Counted from the first letter of the stretch, positions 17,587 through 28,375 are shown. The stretch: DNA of 56,028 nucleotides from Nitrosovibrio sp. Nv17 (GCF_900119085.1 NZ_FPIQ01000009.1:42600-98627), one strand, 5' to 3'. Translations and numbers: made by a program. The notes: a model not told the origin generated them from the sequence alone.

Positions 17587-17883
17587 ATGAGCAAGATTGC
17601 AGACAGCATCCGGCGCGGCCTTCGAGAGGCGGTGACCTATGCCGAAGGCAAAGCCGATGCGAGCGTCTACAGGGTACATGTGCCCGAGCGGATCGATGTA
17701 AAGGCGATCCGGGCGAGGCTCGACATGACGCAGGAGGAATTCGCCGGCCGCTTCGGGTTCTCGGTGAACACGCTGCGTCATTGGGAGCAGGGTTCGCGTC
17801 AGCCGGAAGGCCCGGCACGCGCCTACCTCCTGGTTATCAACCGGGCGCCCGATGCGGTGCGGAAAGCCTTGCAGGCAGTGTGA
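17587..17883 (+). CDS. XRE-type antitoxin without a toxin partner
   Basis: A 98-residue helix-turn-helix protein. The N-terminal region SKIADSIRRGLREAVTYAEGKAD and the HTH LDMTQEEFAGRFGFSVNTLRHWEQGSRQPEG match antitoxins of the HigA/NadS type, normally encoded just after a RelE/HigB-like toxin. Here the 170 bases upstream hold no toxin gene; only a short open stretch ending LLMEAFKKRMS overlaps the antitoxin start, perhaps the last codons of a lost toxin. It may now act as a free repressor. Confidence 0.85.
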   Translation: MSKIADSIRRGLREAVTYAEGKADASVYRVHVPERIDVKAIRARLDMTQEEFAGRFGFSVNTLRHWEQGSRQPEGPARAYLLVINRAPDAVRKALQAV

Positions 17884-17999
17884 GGGCCTGTCGCATCTGG
17901 CCAGCTCTTGATAGCAGTTTGCAATGATTTGAAGATATAGGTTTCTCTGCGCGACTGCACGCGATACCCCCGTATCCCTGTGGGATAGCCGCGCGCACG

Positions 18000-19337
18000 T
18001 CACGCCGCGGCGCCGCGGGCAGCCTCCGATCGCAACCGCCGGGCGTACACCATGCCCCAGCCGAGCCCCAGCAGGGCTGCCGCCAGCGAGCCCATCAGAA
18101 CGCCGAGCTTGGCCGCGCCCAGCAGGTTCGCGTCGTCAAAGGCGAGCATGGCGATGAAGATGGACATCGTGAAGCCGATGCCCGCGAGCAGGCCGACCAA
18201 TACCATCCCGCTCCATGACACGCCGGGTGGCAGCCGGCACCAGCCCATCCGCACCACGAGCCAGCTTGCGCCGATCACCCCCAACGGCTTGCCGGCGACC
18301 AAGGCGAGCGCGACACCGGCCGTGGCCCATCCGGCTCCGCCGGCGGACGGATCGATGCCGCCTAGGCTGACGCCGGCATTGGCCAGTGCGAACAGGGGCA
18401 TGACGCCGCAGGCAACCCAGGGACGCAGCGCCCGCTGCACGCGCACCACCGGCGGCAGCGATTCCCACCGGGTGGCGTCCTGTGCCGTGCCGGCACCGTG
18501 CCCGGGCAGTTCATGGGCGATGCGCGCCATCATCTCCAGCCGTCCCTCACGCATGCGCAACGGTCGCACCGGCGTCATGAACCCGAGCACGACGCCGGCG
18601 AGGGCGGGATGGGCGCCGGTCATCAGCAGGCCGCCCCACAGGATCGTGCCGGGCGCCACGTAGGCCCAGGCCGAGCCGCTGCCCATCCGCTGCAGGCCCA
18701 GCACCATCAGGATGCCGGCGCCCGCGACCGCGAATCCGCCGGGATCGAGCCCGCCGGAATAGCAGCATGCGATGATCAGCACGGCGATGATGTCGTCGAT
18801 GACCACGAGCGCCAGCAGCAGGACGCGCACGGTGCCGGGGATAGCCCGGCCCAGCAGCGCCAGCACGCCCACGGCGAATGCGATGTCGGTGGCGGTGGGC
18901 ACCGCCCAGCCGTATTGCCGCGCCGGATCGGGGTTTATGCCCAGGTAGATCAGGGCGGGGACGACCACGCCTCCCATGGCGGCCGCCACGGGAAGCGCCG
19001 CCTGCCGCGGATGGGCCAGCGCCCCTTCGTGGATCTCGCGCCGGACTTCCATGCCGACGACCAGGAAGAACACCGTCATCAGGGCATCGTTGATCCAGAA
19101 GTGCAGGGGCTGCGAGAAGAGGATGCCGCCCGGCCCGATCGAAAACGGCGTATGCCAGAGCGCGTGGTAACCATAGGCCAGGGGGGAGTTGGCCCAGATC
19201 AGCGCGATCGCCGCGGCGACCAGCAGCATGACGCCGCTGACAGCCTCCCTATGGAGCAGGCGTTCGAGCCTGGCGAAGGCGCGCTCGTCCAAACGCCGGG
19301 CGGAAGGCGGATCCTGCTGTGGCGGATGTCGATTCAC
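18000..19337 (-). CDS. nhaA: Na+/H+ antiporter NhaA
   Basis: Inner-membrane antiporter that expels Na+ in exchange for protons, controlling pH and sodium. The 445-residue protein has about a dozen membrane segments, the family opening [27 protein letters not shown], the [17 protein letters not shown] signature, and the paired aspartates in [12 protein letters not shown] that bind the ion. It is longer than E. coli NhaA because of N- and C-terminal polar extensions. Divergent from the TIR-like gene. Confidence 0.95.
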   Translation of the reverse strand: MNRHPPQQDPPSARRLDERAFARLERLLHREAVSGVMLLVAAAIALIWANSPLAYGYHALWHTPFSIGPGGILFSQPLHFWINDALMTVFFLVVGMEVRREIHEGALAHPRQAALPVAAAMGGVVVPALIYLGINPDPARQYGWAVPTATDIAFAVGVLALLGRAIPGTVRVLLLALVVIDDIIAVLIIACCYSGGLDPGGFAVAGAGILMVLGLQRMGSGSAWAYVAPGTILWGGLLMTGAHPALAGVVLGFMTPVRPLRMREGRLEMMARIAHELPGHGAGTAQDATRWESLPPVVRVQRALRPWVACGVMPLFALANAGVSLGGIDPSAGGAGWATAGVALALVAGKPLGVIGASWLVVRMGWCRLPPGVSWSGMVLVGLLAGIGFTMSIFIAMLAFDDANLLGAAKLGVLMGSLAAALLGLGWGMVYARRLRSEAARGAAA

Positions 19338-19573
19338 GGTCGAGGCAACTCCGCGCGGCGGCCCGACCGGCGCATGAACCTGTCTCGCCGCGACGCGCGG
19401 CCGACACCCGCGCCCATTCTACCTGCCGGCAGCAGGGAATGCGAGATGGAGTTGACCGCATTTCGTGAAACCGTCATGATCCGGTTTCGCGGAAATATGA
19501 CGTTTCCTCGAAATTATGCGGCCGCGGCGCATCGTCGCTCCGATAATGAGGCTGCTTCCCTGCGGAGATCCCC

Positions 19574-20107
19574 GTGAAAACATCCGTCTTTCTCAGCTAC
19601 CCCAAGCCCTTCCGACAGGAACAGGCCGACTTCGTGCAGTCGGTCTGCGATCACCTGGCCGGCCGCGGCCTCCAACCGAGAACTCTGGGCGTCACCGACT
19701 ATGACATGGACGTGCCCCTGAAGGCGATCCGCCGGCTGATGCTCGAGTCCAACGGACTCATCACCATCGCGTTCCGCAGAACCCTGATCAACGAGGGGCA
19801 GGTGAAGCCGGGAACCCCGGATGCATACACCATCAGGAATCAGTGGCTCACCAGTCCTTATGCCCACATCGAGCCCGCCATGGCGTTCCAGATCGGATTG
19901 CCGGTGCTGATAATCCGGGAACAAGGCGTCATCGCGGACGGCCTGCTCGAGAAGGGCGTCATCGGAACCTACATGCCGGAGTTCGATCTTTCCGCCCCGG
20001 CGGCCAGCTATCTGGCGTCGAGTGAATGGAACCAGATCATCCGGAAGTGGGAGGGGCATGTGGCGAGCGTCGTGGACAGGAAAGGGAATCCCCCCGCCCT
20101 GTATTGA
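19574..20107 (+). CDS. TIR-like / nucleotide-hydrolase-fold protein
   Basis: A 177-residue soluble protein with a TIR-like layout: first strand TSVFLSYPKP, helix EQADFVQSVCDHLAGRG, a second strand ending TLGVTDYD, helix AIRRLMLESNGLITIAF, then YAHIEPAMAFQIGLPVLIIRE, in which the Glu sits where TIR NADases carry their catalytic acid. It starts with GTG. No second domain, membrane segment or signal peptide is present, and no obvious defence partner is adjacent. It may be a stand-alone NAD-related enzyme or a signalling protein. Family assignment is from fold-like pattern only. Confidence 0.55.
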   Translation: MKTSVFLSYPKPFRQEQADFVQSVCDHLAGRGLQPRTLGVTDYDMDVPLKAIRRLMLESNGLITIAFRRTLINEGQVKPGTPDAYTIRNQWLTSPYAHIEPAMAFQIGLPVLIIREQGVIADGLLEKGVIGTYMPEFDLSAPAASYLASSEWNQIIRKWEGHVASVVDRKGNPPALY

Positions 20108-20266
20108 AGGCGTCCATCGTCCTTTCCACGGGCGCCCTGGCCGCATGCCGCACGGTTTTTGCGACGGATCGCTGCGCGGCCAGGTGCCCCGGGTGAGAGT
20201 GCCCGGACAGGGATGATATTATTAGGCCGGCCTCCGAAGGCGGGCGCGATGATACGGGAGAATGAC

Positions 20267-20458
20267 ATGTCGGAAATCAACGTGGGCGATGTGGTCCGCC
20301 TTAAGAGCGGTGGGCCGGCCATGACGGTTGCAGGCGTTTCGAAGAATAATACTTCGGCATGTCTGTGCAAGTGGTTCAGTGGCTTTGATGTCAAGGAGTA
20401 TATTTTTGAAGCCCTTGCGCTTGAAAAGCTGGATGGCGCGAATCACGGTGGGGGATGA
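20267..20458 (+). CDS. YodC-like small protein (DUF2158)
   Basis: A 63-residue protein with the DUF2158 pattern GDVVRLKSGGPAMTV followed by CLCKWFSG and FEALALEKLD. E. coli YodC belongs to this family; function unknown. It lies 159 bp downstream of the TIR-like gene in the same direction. Its last codons run directly into a palindromic repeat, which supplies the stop region. Confidence 0.8.
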   Translation: MSEINVGDVVRLKSGGPAMTVAGVSKNNTSACLCKWFSGFDVKEYIFEALALEKLDGANHGGG

Positions 20459-20620
20459 TGGGTTGCGCTGCGCTGCACCCACCCATCCTACCCCTGGTTG
20501 TCGAGGCAGGCGGCACGGATTTCCAGCATCCGTAGGATGGGTGGAGTGAAACGCAACCCATCGCTTATCCGAGGCAGCACTATTTGATGGGTTGTGCTGC
20601 GCTGCATCCATCCCGTCCCT
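20459..20620. repeat. Second cluster of palindromic GATGGGT repeats
   Basis: At least three copies of the palindromic motif seen at the left end of the window (GATGGGTTGCGCTGCGCTGC, GGATGGGTGGAGTG, GCAACCCATC) lie between the YodC-like gene and the multicopper oxidase gene, in alternating orientation. They could form hairpins in either transcript. Confidence 0.75.
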
Positions 20621-20729
20621 GCCACGATTCATCGGGACACGGGCAGCGTTTTTCCGCGGTGCCCAGTCTCGGGAATCGGGAACATGCGGTTATCCAGGTG
20701 CCGCCCCGTGGAGGGGGAAGAGGGGCGGG

Positions 20730-22733
20730 CTACTTTCCTTTTCCGCCCGCCTGCCCCGCCGGAAGCGCGATGAGCACGTTCTGCATCATGCCCTGGTCCT
20801 CGTGGTCCAGGATGTGGCAATGCAGCACGAACTCGCCGATGTAGCGCTGGTAGCGGGTGCGCACCACCACGGTGTATTGCCCCGGCGCCTTGCCGGGCGG
20901 CACCAGGTTCTTGATCCACAGCGTATCCTTCCAGACGCCCTTCAGGCCGCGGTACTGCGGATCCGGCGCGTCGATGTCGTCCACGGCGCCGGGGGTGCTG
21001 ACATCCTTGCCGTTGGGATCCAGGATGCGGACGATCTGGAACGGGTTGACATGGATGTGGAAGGGGTGGCTGACGAAGTCGGACTTGAGCGTCCACTCGT
21101 CCACGCCGCCCAGCGTCAGGGTACGGTCTATCCTGCCCGGATCGTAGGGCCTGCCGTCCACCTGGAAGGTCGCGGGCTGGGTGCCGGTGTCGATGTTGAA
21201 GTGGAGCGTCTGGGTGCCGGTGACCTCGTCGTCGCGCACGTCGGGGTGAGGCACGAACCTGCTCAGCTTCAGGCCGTTGCGCAGGTCGTTGATCACGGCG
21301 GAGCGGATCGAAGCCGGCATGTGGATCGACGCGGCGGTGATCAGCTCGCTCGCCAGATAGGTGGTGATGTCGCCGGGAACGGGGCTGCCCTGGCCCACGC
21401 TGACGACGCCCAGCAGCTGCCGTGACGGCGGCGCCTGTCCCACGCTTGCGGAGGGGGGCGCGGCATCGTCGATCACGCAGTAGAGGCCAGCCTCGGGGAA
21501 TACCATCAGGGCATCCCAGCGATAGGCGGGCTGGAAGACGGTGACGTCGGTCCGGATGACGGCCCGGGTGGTCAGGCCGTCGGCGGCGATCAGGTGCTGC
21601 GGCAGGGCCGCGCCGGTGCAGCCCTCCTGGATGAACGCATCGTGCTGCGCCGGCGTCAGCGTCGCGTAATCGCGGGCATCCGCCGCCAGTTTGCGGAACT
21701 GCAGGTTGACGGTGTCGCGCACGCCGCCGTGGATGATGCGCCAGCGCTCGATCTGGCCCGTGCGCGCGCCCCTGAAGACCGGGATCACCTGGCCGTTGAT
21801 GCTGGTGTAGCGGCCCGAGGCGGGCCAGGTTCCGGGCCCGAACTGGTCGTATCCCTCGATGCCGCCGACGTCGCCGGGATCGCACCGGTAGCTGCCGTCC
21901 GCGTTCGTCTTGATCCTGCCGCCGGCGTCGCGGCAGGCGTACTGGATCTGCTGCAGCACCAGCAGGCGCTCGGGAAAGGCCTGGGTGCCGACGGGCGCGA
22001 GCAGGGTGTCGATGTCGCCGTTCGCTTCGGGGGAGGGGGGGCGGACGCCGCGGACGACGAGCGCGCCGGCCATGCCGCTGGCCACCTGCAGGGCGGTGGA
22101 GCCGTGGCGGTGGGTGTGGTACCAGAAGGTGCCCGCCGGGTGGTCCGAGGGTACCTTGTATTCATACTGGAAGCTCACGCCGGGATCGATGGAGATGAGC
22201 ACGTTGTCGCCATTGCCCGCGGGGTTCACCCACAGTCCGTGCGTGTGCAGGTTGGTGCCGTTGAAGCAGTGGGGGATGTTGACGCCCTTGTGGCCCCCGG
22301 CGCAGCCGGGATCGGGCGGCAGTTCGTTGTGCAGCGTGATGCGTATCGTCTCGCCGGGCAGGATGGAGAGGGTGGGCGAGACGTAGGGCGCATCCGGATC
22401 GACCCCCTTGCCCTGGTAGCTGCGCAGCCTGACCCGGTCGTGGCGCTGGGCGGCCGGATTCCAGATGCGCCCGTCGGTGTAGGCGACGCGCAGGTCCAGT
22501 TCGGCCTCGAGCTGCAGCTGTCCGGGCGGCGCGACCTCGGCGGGCGCCGCTTCAACGGCGGCATGGGCCGGTTGCGTGCGGGCGGCGGGGCGCACGATCT
22601 CCAGCAGCGGTGGATTCTCGGCCACGCGCTCGCCGTCCGCGGGGTCGGCGGACTGGGCGCGGACCGCTGTCGCCTGCGCACTGGCCGCCAGCAGCATGAA
22701 GAGAGGGAGCATGATACGGAACGGTGCGGGCAT
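20730..22733 (-). CDS. Secreted multicopper oxidase
   Basis: A 667-residue copper oxidase with an N-terminal signal peptide (LPLFMLLAASAQATAVRAQS). All four copper motifs are present: HTHG, HTHRHG, HPFHIH and the C-terminal HCHILDHEDQGM, giving the trinuclear centre and a type 1 site with Met axial ligand. It should oxidise phenols or metal ions with reduction of O2 to water in the periplasm. The polar region after the signal and a long insert between the first and second halves make it larger than CotA/CueO. GGAGG precedes the ATG. It lies 48 bp after the small protein gene, in the tyrosinase operon. Confidence 0.9.
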   Translation of the reverse strand: MPAPFRIMLPLFMLLAASAQATAVRAQSADPADGERVAENPPLLEIVRPAARTQPAHAAVEAAPAEVAPPGQLQLEAELDLRVAYTDGRIWNPAAQRHDRVRLRSYQGKGVDPDAPYVSPTLSILPGETIRITLHNELPPDPGCAGGHKGVNIPHCFNGTNLHTHGLWVNPAGNGDNVLISIDPGVSFQYEYKVPSDHPAGTFWYHTHRHGSTALQVASGMAGALVVRGVRPPSPEANGDIDTLLAPVGTQAFPERLLVLQQIQYACRDAGGRIKTNADGSYRCDPGDVGGIEGYDQFGPGTWPASGRYTSINGQVIPVFRGARTGQIERWRIIHGGVRDTVNLQFRKLAADARDYATLTPAQHDAFIQEGCTGAALPQHLIAADGLTTRAVIRTDVTVFQPAYRWDALMVFPEAGLYCVIDDAAPPSASVGQAPPSRQLLGVVSVGQGSPVPGDITTYLASELITAASIHMPASIRSAVINDLRNGLKLSRFVPHPDVRDDEVTGTQTLHFNIDTGTQPATFQVDGRPYDPGRIDRTLTLGGVDEWTLKSDFVSHPFHIHVNPFQIVRILDPNGKDVSTPGAVDDIDAPDPQYRGLKGVWKDTLWIKNLVPPGKAPGQYTVVVRTRYQRYIGEFVLHCHILDHEDQGMMQNVLIALPAGQAGGKGK

Positions 22734-22781
22734 GGGGCCTCCGGTCGGGTTGGTTGCTGGTTGAAGGGGGCGGGTGCCGCG

Positions 22782-23234
22782 CTAGGGATCGACCGGCACG
22801 TGGATCAGCTCGACGGCTTCCACCTCGCCGGGCCGCGGCGCGCGCGCGGGCATGCCCGGCGTATCCACGGTGAGGCGCAGGCGCACGCGGCCACTCGCGA
22901 GCGCGTCCTCTGGCAGAGGGAGCAGATGGGTGGTGGCCGCTTGCGGCGCTCCGTAGGATGCGCCATGGCGCGAGAGGGTGCCCAGCAGGGCGCCCTCGGG
23001 CGTGCTCACCCGTATCTCGGCGGTGCGCGGCAGGCCGCCGACGCGCAGCCGCAGCCACGTCGTCTCGCGCGGCCCGGCCGGCCGGGCCGGCGCCAGCTCG
23101 ACGAGACCGTCGACGCGGGCCTCTTCCACCGCTTCCGCGTCCTGCCCGGCATCGATGCATGCGGCATGGAGCAGCAGCGCGGCGATCAGGGATGCGGGCA
23201 GCGCGGGGGAGTGCGTGGGGCGGTGCATCGCCAT
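22782..23234 (-). CDS. Small secreted protein between tyrosinase and multicopper oxidase
   Basis: A 150-residue protein with a signal-like start (ASLIAALLLHAACIDA; the AAC could be a lipobox) and a beta-rich body (TTWLRLRVGGLPRTAEIRVSTPEGALLGTL). The mature part has no His or Cys cluster typical of copper sites. It resembles no family I know. Because it sits 21 bp after the tyrosinase gene and 48 bp before the oxidase gene, it is probably part of the same operon and could be an accessory or chaperone protein. Confidence 0.7.
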   Translation of the reverse strand: MAMHRPTHSPALPASLIAALLLHAACIDAGQDAEAVEEARVDGLVELAPARPAGPRETTWLRLRVGGLPRTAEIRVSTPEGALLGTLSRHGASYGAPQAATTHLLPLPEDALASGRVRLRLTVDTPGMPARAPRPGEVEAVELIHVPVDP

Positions 23235-23255
23235 GGATCGGTGCGGTGGTTGCGG

Positions 23256-24968
23256 TCAGCGCGAATGCCTTTCCACCACGATGGACAGCAGCTCGATTCC
23301 GGGCCGGGCATCGCGCGCCGCCGCCAGGGCGCCGTGCGATGCCCGGCGCTCGGGCACGATGCGGATGTCCAGCGGCGCATCCGTTTTCAGCAGGTTGCCC
23401 GCGCGCAGTGCCGCGACCGCGCCCGACAGCGGAATGGTGAAGGTGACCGGGCCGTGCACGGTGTGATGGCCGAACATCGAAAGCGTGCCGGCGTAGTGCG
23501 GGCTGGCCGGATCCGGATGCGCCGCGTCGGCGGGAGCGTTGACCAGGACGGCGAACTCGTGGCCGTGGGCCAGCGGCGGCAGGGCGACCGTGATCTGCGC
23601 GAACAGGGCGGACGCGTCGGGCGCGGCGCCAGCCTGCAGCAGGCCGGCATCCGCCACCGTGCCGCCCGCTGCCGCCTGCGCGGGGGCGGGCGTGATGCGC
23701 GCATGGAAGTGCTCGATCCGCAGCGCCGGCCCGCTCCCGCCGGGCGCCGCGGCGAGGGCGGCCTTCGCCGGCACGGCCTCCTCCCCCGATCCCGGCTGGT
23801 AGTCGTAGTCGAAGCCGCCGATGGTGGCATAGTCGCCCGCGGTGGTGCGGCTCACCGGGCGCCCCTGGGCGTCGACGAAGAACAGGAACGGCTCCGCAGA
23901 CCAGGCGTCGAGATCGGCGCCCTCCGGCAGGGTGGGATAGCCGCGCGCCTGCTGCTTGCGGGTCCATACGTCCCAGATGCGGTCGATGTTGGCGTGGTGC
24001 AGGAAAAACAGCGGATCGACGGGCGACAGGTTGGCCTGCATGAATCCGCCCCTGTTGGTGGTGACGCCGTCGGGGCGGGTGAAGATGCCGCCCACGCAAT
24101 TGTGCACCCGGTTGTGCGGCTGCCCCTCCAGGACGCCGAATCCGGTGAGCCCGCTGTGTCCCATGGTCTTGGGGCTGGCGAAGGTGATGAAGTCGAGCGG
24201 GGCGAGCGCGGCGAGCAGTGTCTGCAGGGAAACCGCCTTGGTGGTCTTGTCGTCCAGCCAGGGTTGGTCGCGGGTCACGCCGCGCGCGTGTGCCTGATCG
24301 AAGAAGAAGGCGCCGCGGGGATCGTCGATGATGTCGAACCAGAGATCGTCGGGCGAGCGCACGCCGCGCGCGAGGAGCTGCCCGTACTGGCTGGCGTCGT
24401 CGAACTCCCCGTCCGGGCCGTAGGTGCGCTTCCAGTATTCCGCTTTTGCCAATACATCCCGGTAGCGCGCATGGAACTCCCTGAATTGCGCGATATAGGC
24501 GGGGTGCGTGGGCGTCAGCACATCCTCGAACATGACATCCGGGACGCTGGCGCGGAAGGGCCTGCCCGGTTCCGTATTCGCGCTCCAGTCCCAGTAGGGC
24601 AGCGCGAATTCGGGGTCGCCGCTGAGTTCGCGGCAGATTTCCTCGAACCAGCCGATGTAGCCGCGATGCCATACCAGGAACCACCAGTTGCCGTGGGGGC
24701 AGTCCATCGTATGGGTAAGGGCGAGGCGATACCAGTTGCGCGGATCGGATGCGGGCAATTGCAGCATCCTGGCGATCGCCTTCCTGTAGCCCGCCAGGCT
24801 GCGCCTCGCGGCGGGGTCCAGGACGTTCAGGCGCCGGTATCTCGCCCTGCCCTGGGCGTGGGAGCGGCCGAAAGGAAGGGAGGCTGCTCCCAGTGCGGTG
24901 GCGGCTGCGGCGGTCGTCCTGAGGAATTCCCGGCGGGAGGGTGAGGCAGGCTGGGAAGGGGTGTGCAC
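23256..24968 (-). CDS. Tat-exported tyrosinase-family copper oxidase
   Basis: Binuclear type 3 copper enzyme of the tyrosinase family, 570 residues from the GTG chosen here. The N-terminus SRREFLRTTAAAATALGAAS is a twin-arginine signal with the arginine pair at 12-13. CuA ligands lie in HTMDCPHGN and VWHRGY; CuB ligands in HNRVHN and FFLHHANIDRIWD. A C-terminal domain of about 200 residues rich in beta-strands follows, like the lid domain of plant polyphenol oxidases. AAGGAG lies 7 bases before the GTG, while the upstream ATG (42 bases earlier) has no ribosome-binding site. It should oxidise mono- or diphenols in the periplasm. Confidence 0.9.
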   Translation of the reverse strand: MHTPSQPASPSRREFLRTTAAAATALGAASLPFGRSHAQGRARYRRLNVLDPAARRSLAGYRKAIARMLQLPASDPRNWYRLALTHTMDCPHGNWWFLVWHRGYIGWFEEICRELSGDPEFALPYWDWSANTEPGRPFRASVPDVMFEDVLTPTHPAYIAQFREFHARYRDVLAKAEYWKRTYGPDGEFDDASQYGQLLARGVRSPDDLWFDIIDDPRGAFFFDQAHARGVTRDQPWLDDKTTKAVSLQTLLAALAPLDFITFASPKTMGHSGLTGFGVLEGQPHNRVHNCVGGIFTRPDGVTTNRGGFMQANLSPVDPLFFLHHANIDRIWDVWTRKQQARGYPTLPEGADLDAWSAEPFLFFVDAQGRPVSRTTAGDYATIGGFDYDYQPGSGEEAVPAKAALAAAPGGSGPALRIEHFHARITPAPAQAAAGGTVADAGLLQAGAAPDASALFAQITVALPPLAHGHEFAVLVNAPADAAHPDPASPHYAGTLSMFGHHTVHGPVTFTIPLSGAVAALRAGNLLKTDAPLDIRIVPERRASHGALAAARDARPGIELLSIVVERHSR

Positions 24969-25159
24969 GGGAAGGCTCCTTGTCGTGGGGTTGGAGGAAT
25001 CATCCTGCATGCCGCTGCAGGACGGAAACGGCGCCGGTTCGGCTTCGGCGGGAATGACCCGACCGTGCCCGCATGCCCGAAGGGACGCCGCCGGGCACGG
25101 CGCAGGGCTATGCCATCGGATAATCCGGCAAATGGGAGGCTCGGGGAAGCTGTAGAATC

Positions 25160-26582
<1,423 letters not shown>

Positions 26583-26595
26583 GACGAATCCTCCT

Positions 26596-26907
26596 CTATG
26601 CCGATATGCCCGTGATCTGGATCTCGGTGTAGTTCTGCCGATGCCCCTGATGTTTCTGGTAGTGCTTGCGCCGACGCATCTTGAAGATGCGCACCTTGTC
26701 GTGCCTGCCCTGGTCCAGCACGGTTGCCTTGACCAGGGCGCCGTCCACCAGGGGGGTTCCCAGCGAGACGCTGTCGCCGTCTGAGATCATCAGCACCTGG
26801 TCGATCGACACCTCGCTGCCGATGTCCGCCGGTATCCGCTCTATCTTGAGTCTCAGTCCGGCCTCGACGCGGTACTGCTTCCCGCCGGTTTTGATGATTG
26901 CGTACAT
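26596..26907 (-). CDS. rplU: 50S ribosomal protein L21
   Basis: 103-residue L21, which binds 23S rRNA. The protein begins [17 protein letters not shown] and contains the signature [19 protein letters not shown] use the ATG giving MYAIIK; nine extra residues upstream in frame are not part of the family. First gene of the rplU-rpmA-(obg) operon. Confidence 0.98.
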   Translation of the reverse strand: MYAIIKTGGKQYRVEAGLRLKIERIPADIGSEVSIDQVLMISDGDSVSLGTPLVDGALVKATVLDQGRHDKVRIFKMRRRKHYQKHQGHRQNYTEIQITGISA

Positions 26908-26998
26908 GTCTGGCTCCCGTGAGTGTCCTGCCATGCCTGGCGACCGTGATCGGGGCCGGACGGATCAGATCCCCGCGCCCGCGAACAGGTAACCCTGA

Positions 26999-27027
26999 AT
27001 TATACCCATCGCTTTTTGCAAGGTCAA
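26999..27027 (-). promoter_or_regulatory. Strong sigma-70 promoter of the rplU operon
   Basis: On the minus strand TTGACC is followed after 17 bases by TATAAT. Transcription should start near 26992, leaving a leader of about 85 bases before rplU. The site lies in the divergent region shared with ispB. Confidence 0.8.
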
Positions 27028-27137
27028 AGATCTATTGCAGGCGGGTTTTGTGTCAGAATACGCGGCTGCCCGATTTGCCGCACTTGACACGCCGATGGCG
27101 GCATTTCTACCATGGCAGCTTTTTTGCGGAAACCCTT

Positions 27138-28106
27138 GTGTCGATCGAACGTATCAGAGCGCTGATTTCCCGGGACATGGACGCGGTGGATGCGGTCATC
27201 CGCGACAAGCTGTACTCCGATGTCGCGCTCATCCGCCAGGTCAGCGAGTACATCATCCACAGCGGCGGCAAGCGCCTGCGGCCCGCGTTGCTGATCCTCG
27301 CCGCCGGCGTGTTCGGCTATTCCGGACGGGACCGCTTCAATCTCGCGGCGGTGGTGGAGTTCATCCATACCGCCACCCTGCTGCACGACGACGTCGTGGA
27401 CGCGTCGGAGCTGCGGCGCAGCAAGGCGACCGCCAACGCCCTGTTCGGCAACGCCGCCAGCGTGCTGGTGGGGGATTTCCTGTATTCGCGCGCGTTCCAG
27501 ATGATGGTGGAGGTGGACAGCATGCGCGTCATGCGGGTGCTGGCCGACGCCACCAACACCATCGCCGAGGGCGAGGTGCTGCAGCTGCTCAACTGCCGCG
27601 ATCCCGACGTCGACGAGGACAACTACCTGCGGGTGATCCGCTACAAGACCGCCAAGCTGTTCGAGGCGGCCACGCGGCTGGGCGCGATCCTCGGCCACGC
27701 CACGCCGCAGGAGGAGGAGGCGATGGCCGCCTATGGGATGCACCTCGGCACCGCCTTCCAGCTGACCGACGACATGCTCGACTATTCGGGAGACTATCAC
27801 GAGACCGGCAAGAACCTGGGGGACGATCTGGCGGAAGGCAAGCCCACGCTGCCGCTGATCCACGCCATGCGCACCGGCTCGGATGCGCAGTCGGCCATCA
27901 TCCGCAACGCGATCGAGAAGGGGGGGGAGGACGGGTTCGCCCCCGTCCTGGAGATCATCCAGCAGAGCGGTGCGCTGGCCTATACGCGGCAGCGCGCGCA
28001 GGCCGAGTCCGATCTGGCGTCCGCCACGCTGGCCGTGATCCGGGATTCCGAGTACAAGGAATGCCTGCTGCAGCTGGCGGCCTTCGCCGTGGCGCGCAAC
28101 CACTAG
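27138..28106 (+). CDS. ispB: Octaprenyl diphosphate synthase
   Basis: Elongates the isoprenoid chain used for the ubiquinone side chain. The 322-residue protein has the two aspartate-rich motifs, HDDVVD and DDMLD, and the GGKRLRPALLIL segment. Starts with GTG (MSIERIRALISRDMDAVD), matching the family length; an upstream ATG is out of frame. It is divergent from rplU, the common arrangement in proteobacteria. Its TAG stop coincides with the left edge of a mobile repeat. Confidence 0.96.
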   Translation: MSIERIRALISRDMDAVDAVIRDKLYSDVALIRQVSEYIIHSGGKRLRPALLILAAGVFGYSGRDRFNLAAVVEFIHTATLLHDDVVDASELRRSKATANALFGNAASVLVGDFLYSRAFQMMVEVDSMRVMRVLADATNTIAEGEVLQLLNCRDPDVDEDNYLRVIRYKTAKLFEAATRLGAILGHATPQEEEAMAAYGMHLGTAFQLTDDMLDYSGDYHETGKNLGDDLAEGKPTLPLIHAMRTGSDAQSAIIRNAIEKGGEDGFAPVLEIIQQSGALAYTRQRAQAESDLASATLAVIRDSEYKECLLQLAAFAVARNH

Positions 28107-28375
28107 GGCCTGTTAACACTCGTTTCATGTTCGCGACGGTGACGGATTTCAGCTGGAACGAGGCGCGAGCCGTGCAGCAGAGTAAGCTCTGCAAGCGGCG
28201 AGTAACGATGGGCCGGGTGAAATTCCGTCCCGTCCCTCCGGGTTGCGCACGAAAAAACGCGGGTGCTGCGTTGCAAAGCTTGGCCATAGGCTGGCTATGC
28301 CCTACGCTTTGCGCCTTGCCCTCGCGTTTTTTCGCGCAGCAACGCGGCCACGAAACAAGTGTTAACAGGCCCTAG
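28103..28375. mobile_element. 273-bp inverted-repeat element (MITE-like) starting at the ispB stop codon
   Basis: The two ends are 24-bp inverted repeats with a single mismatch, beginning CTAGGGCCTGTTAACACT. The interior has further inverted repeats (CGAAAAAACGCG against CGCGTTTTTTCG; TTGCAAAGC against GCTTTGCG) that could fold into one long hairpin. No coding potential. The CTAG at the left edge includes the stop codon of ispB. A partial copy of the left end lies about 715 bp downstream. Confidence 0.85.

Noticed and set aside
21594-24944. A 1116-codon open frame on the plus strand over the oxidase/tyrosinase operon
   Set aside because: It is antisense to two well-supported copper oxidases with intact motifs. 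Its product is rich in Gly, Arg, Ala and His without domains, as expected from high-GC antisense.
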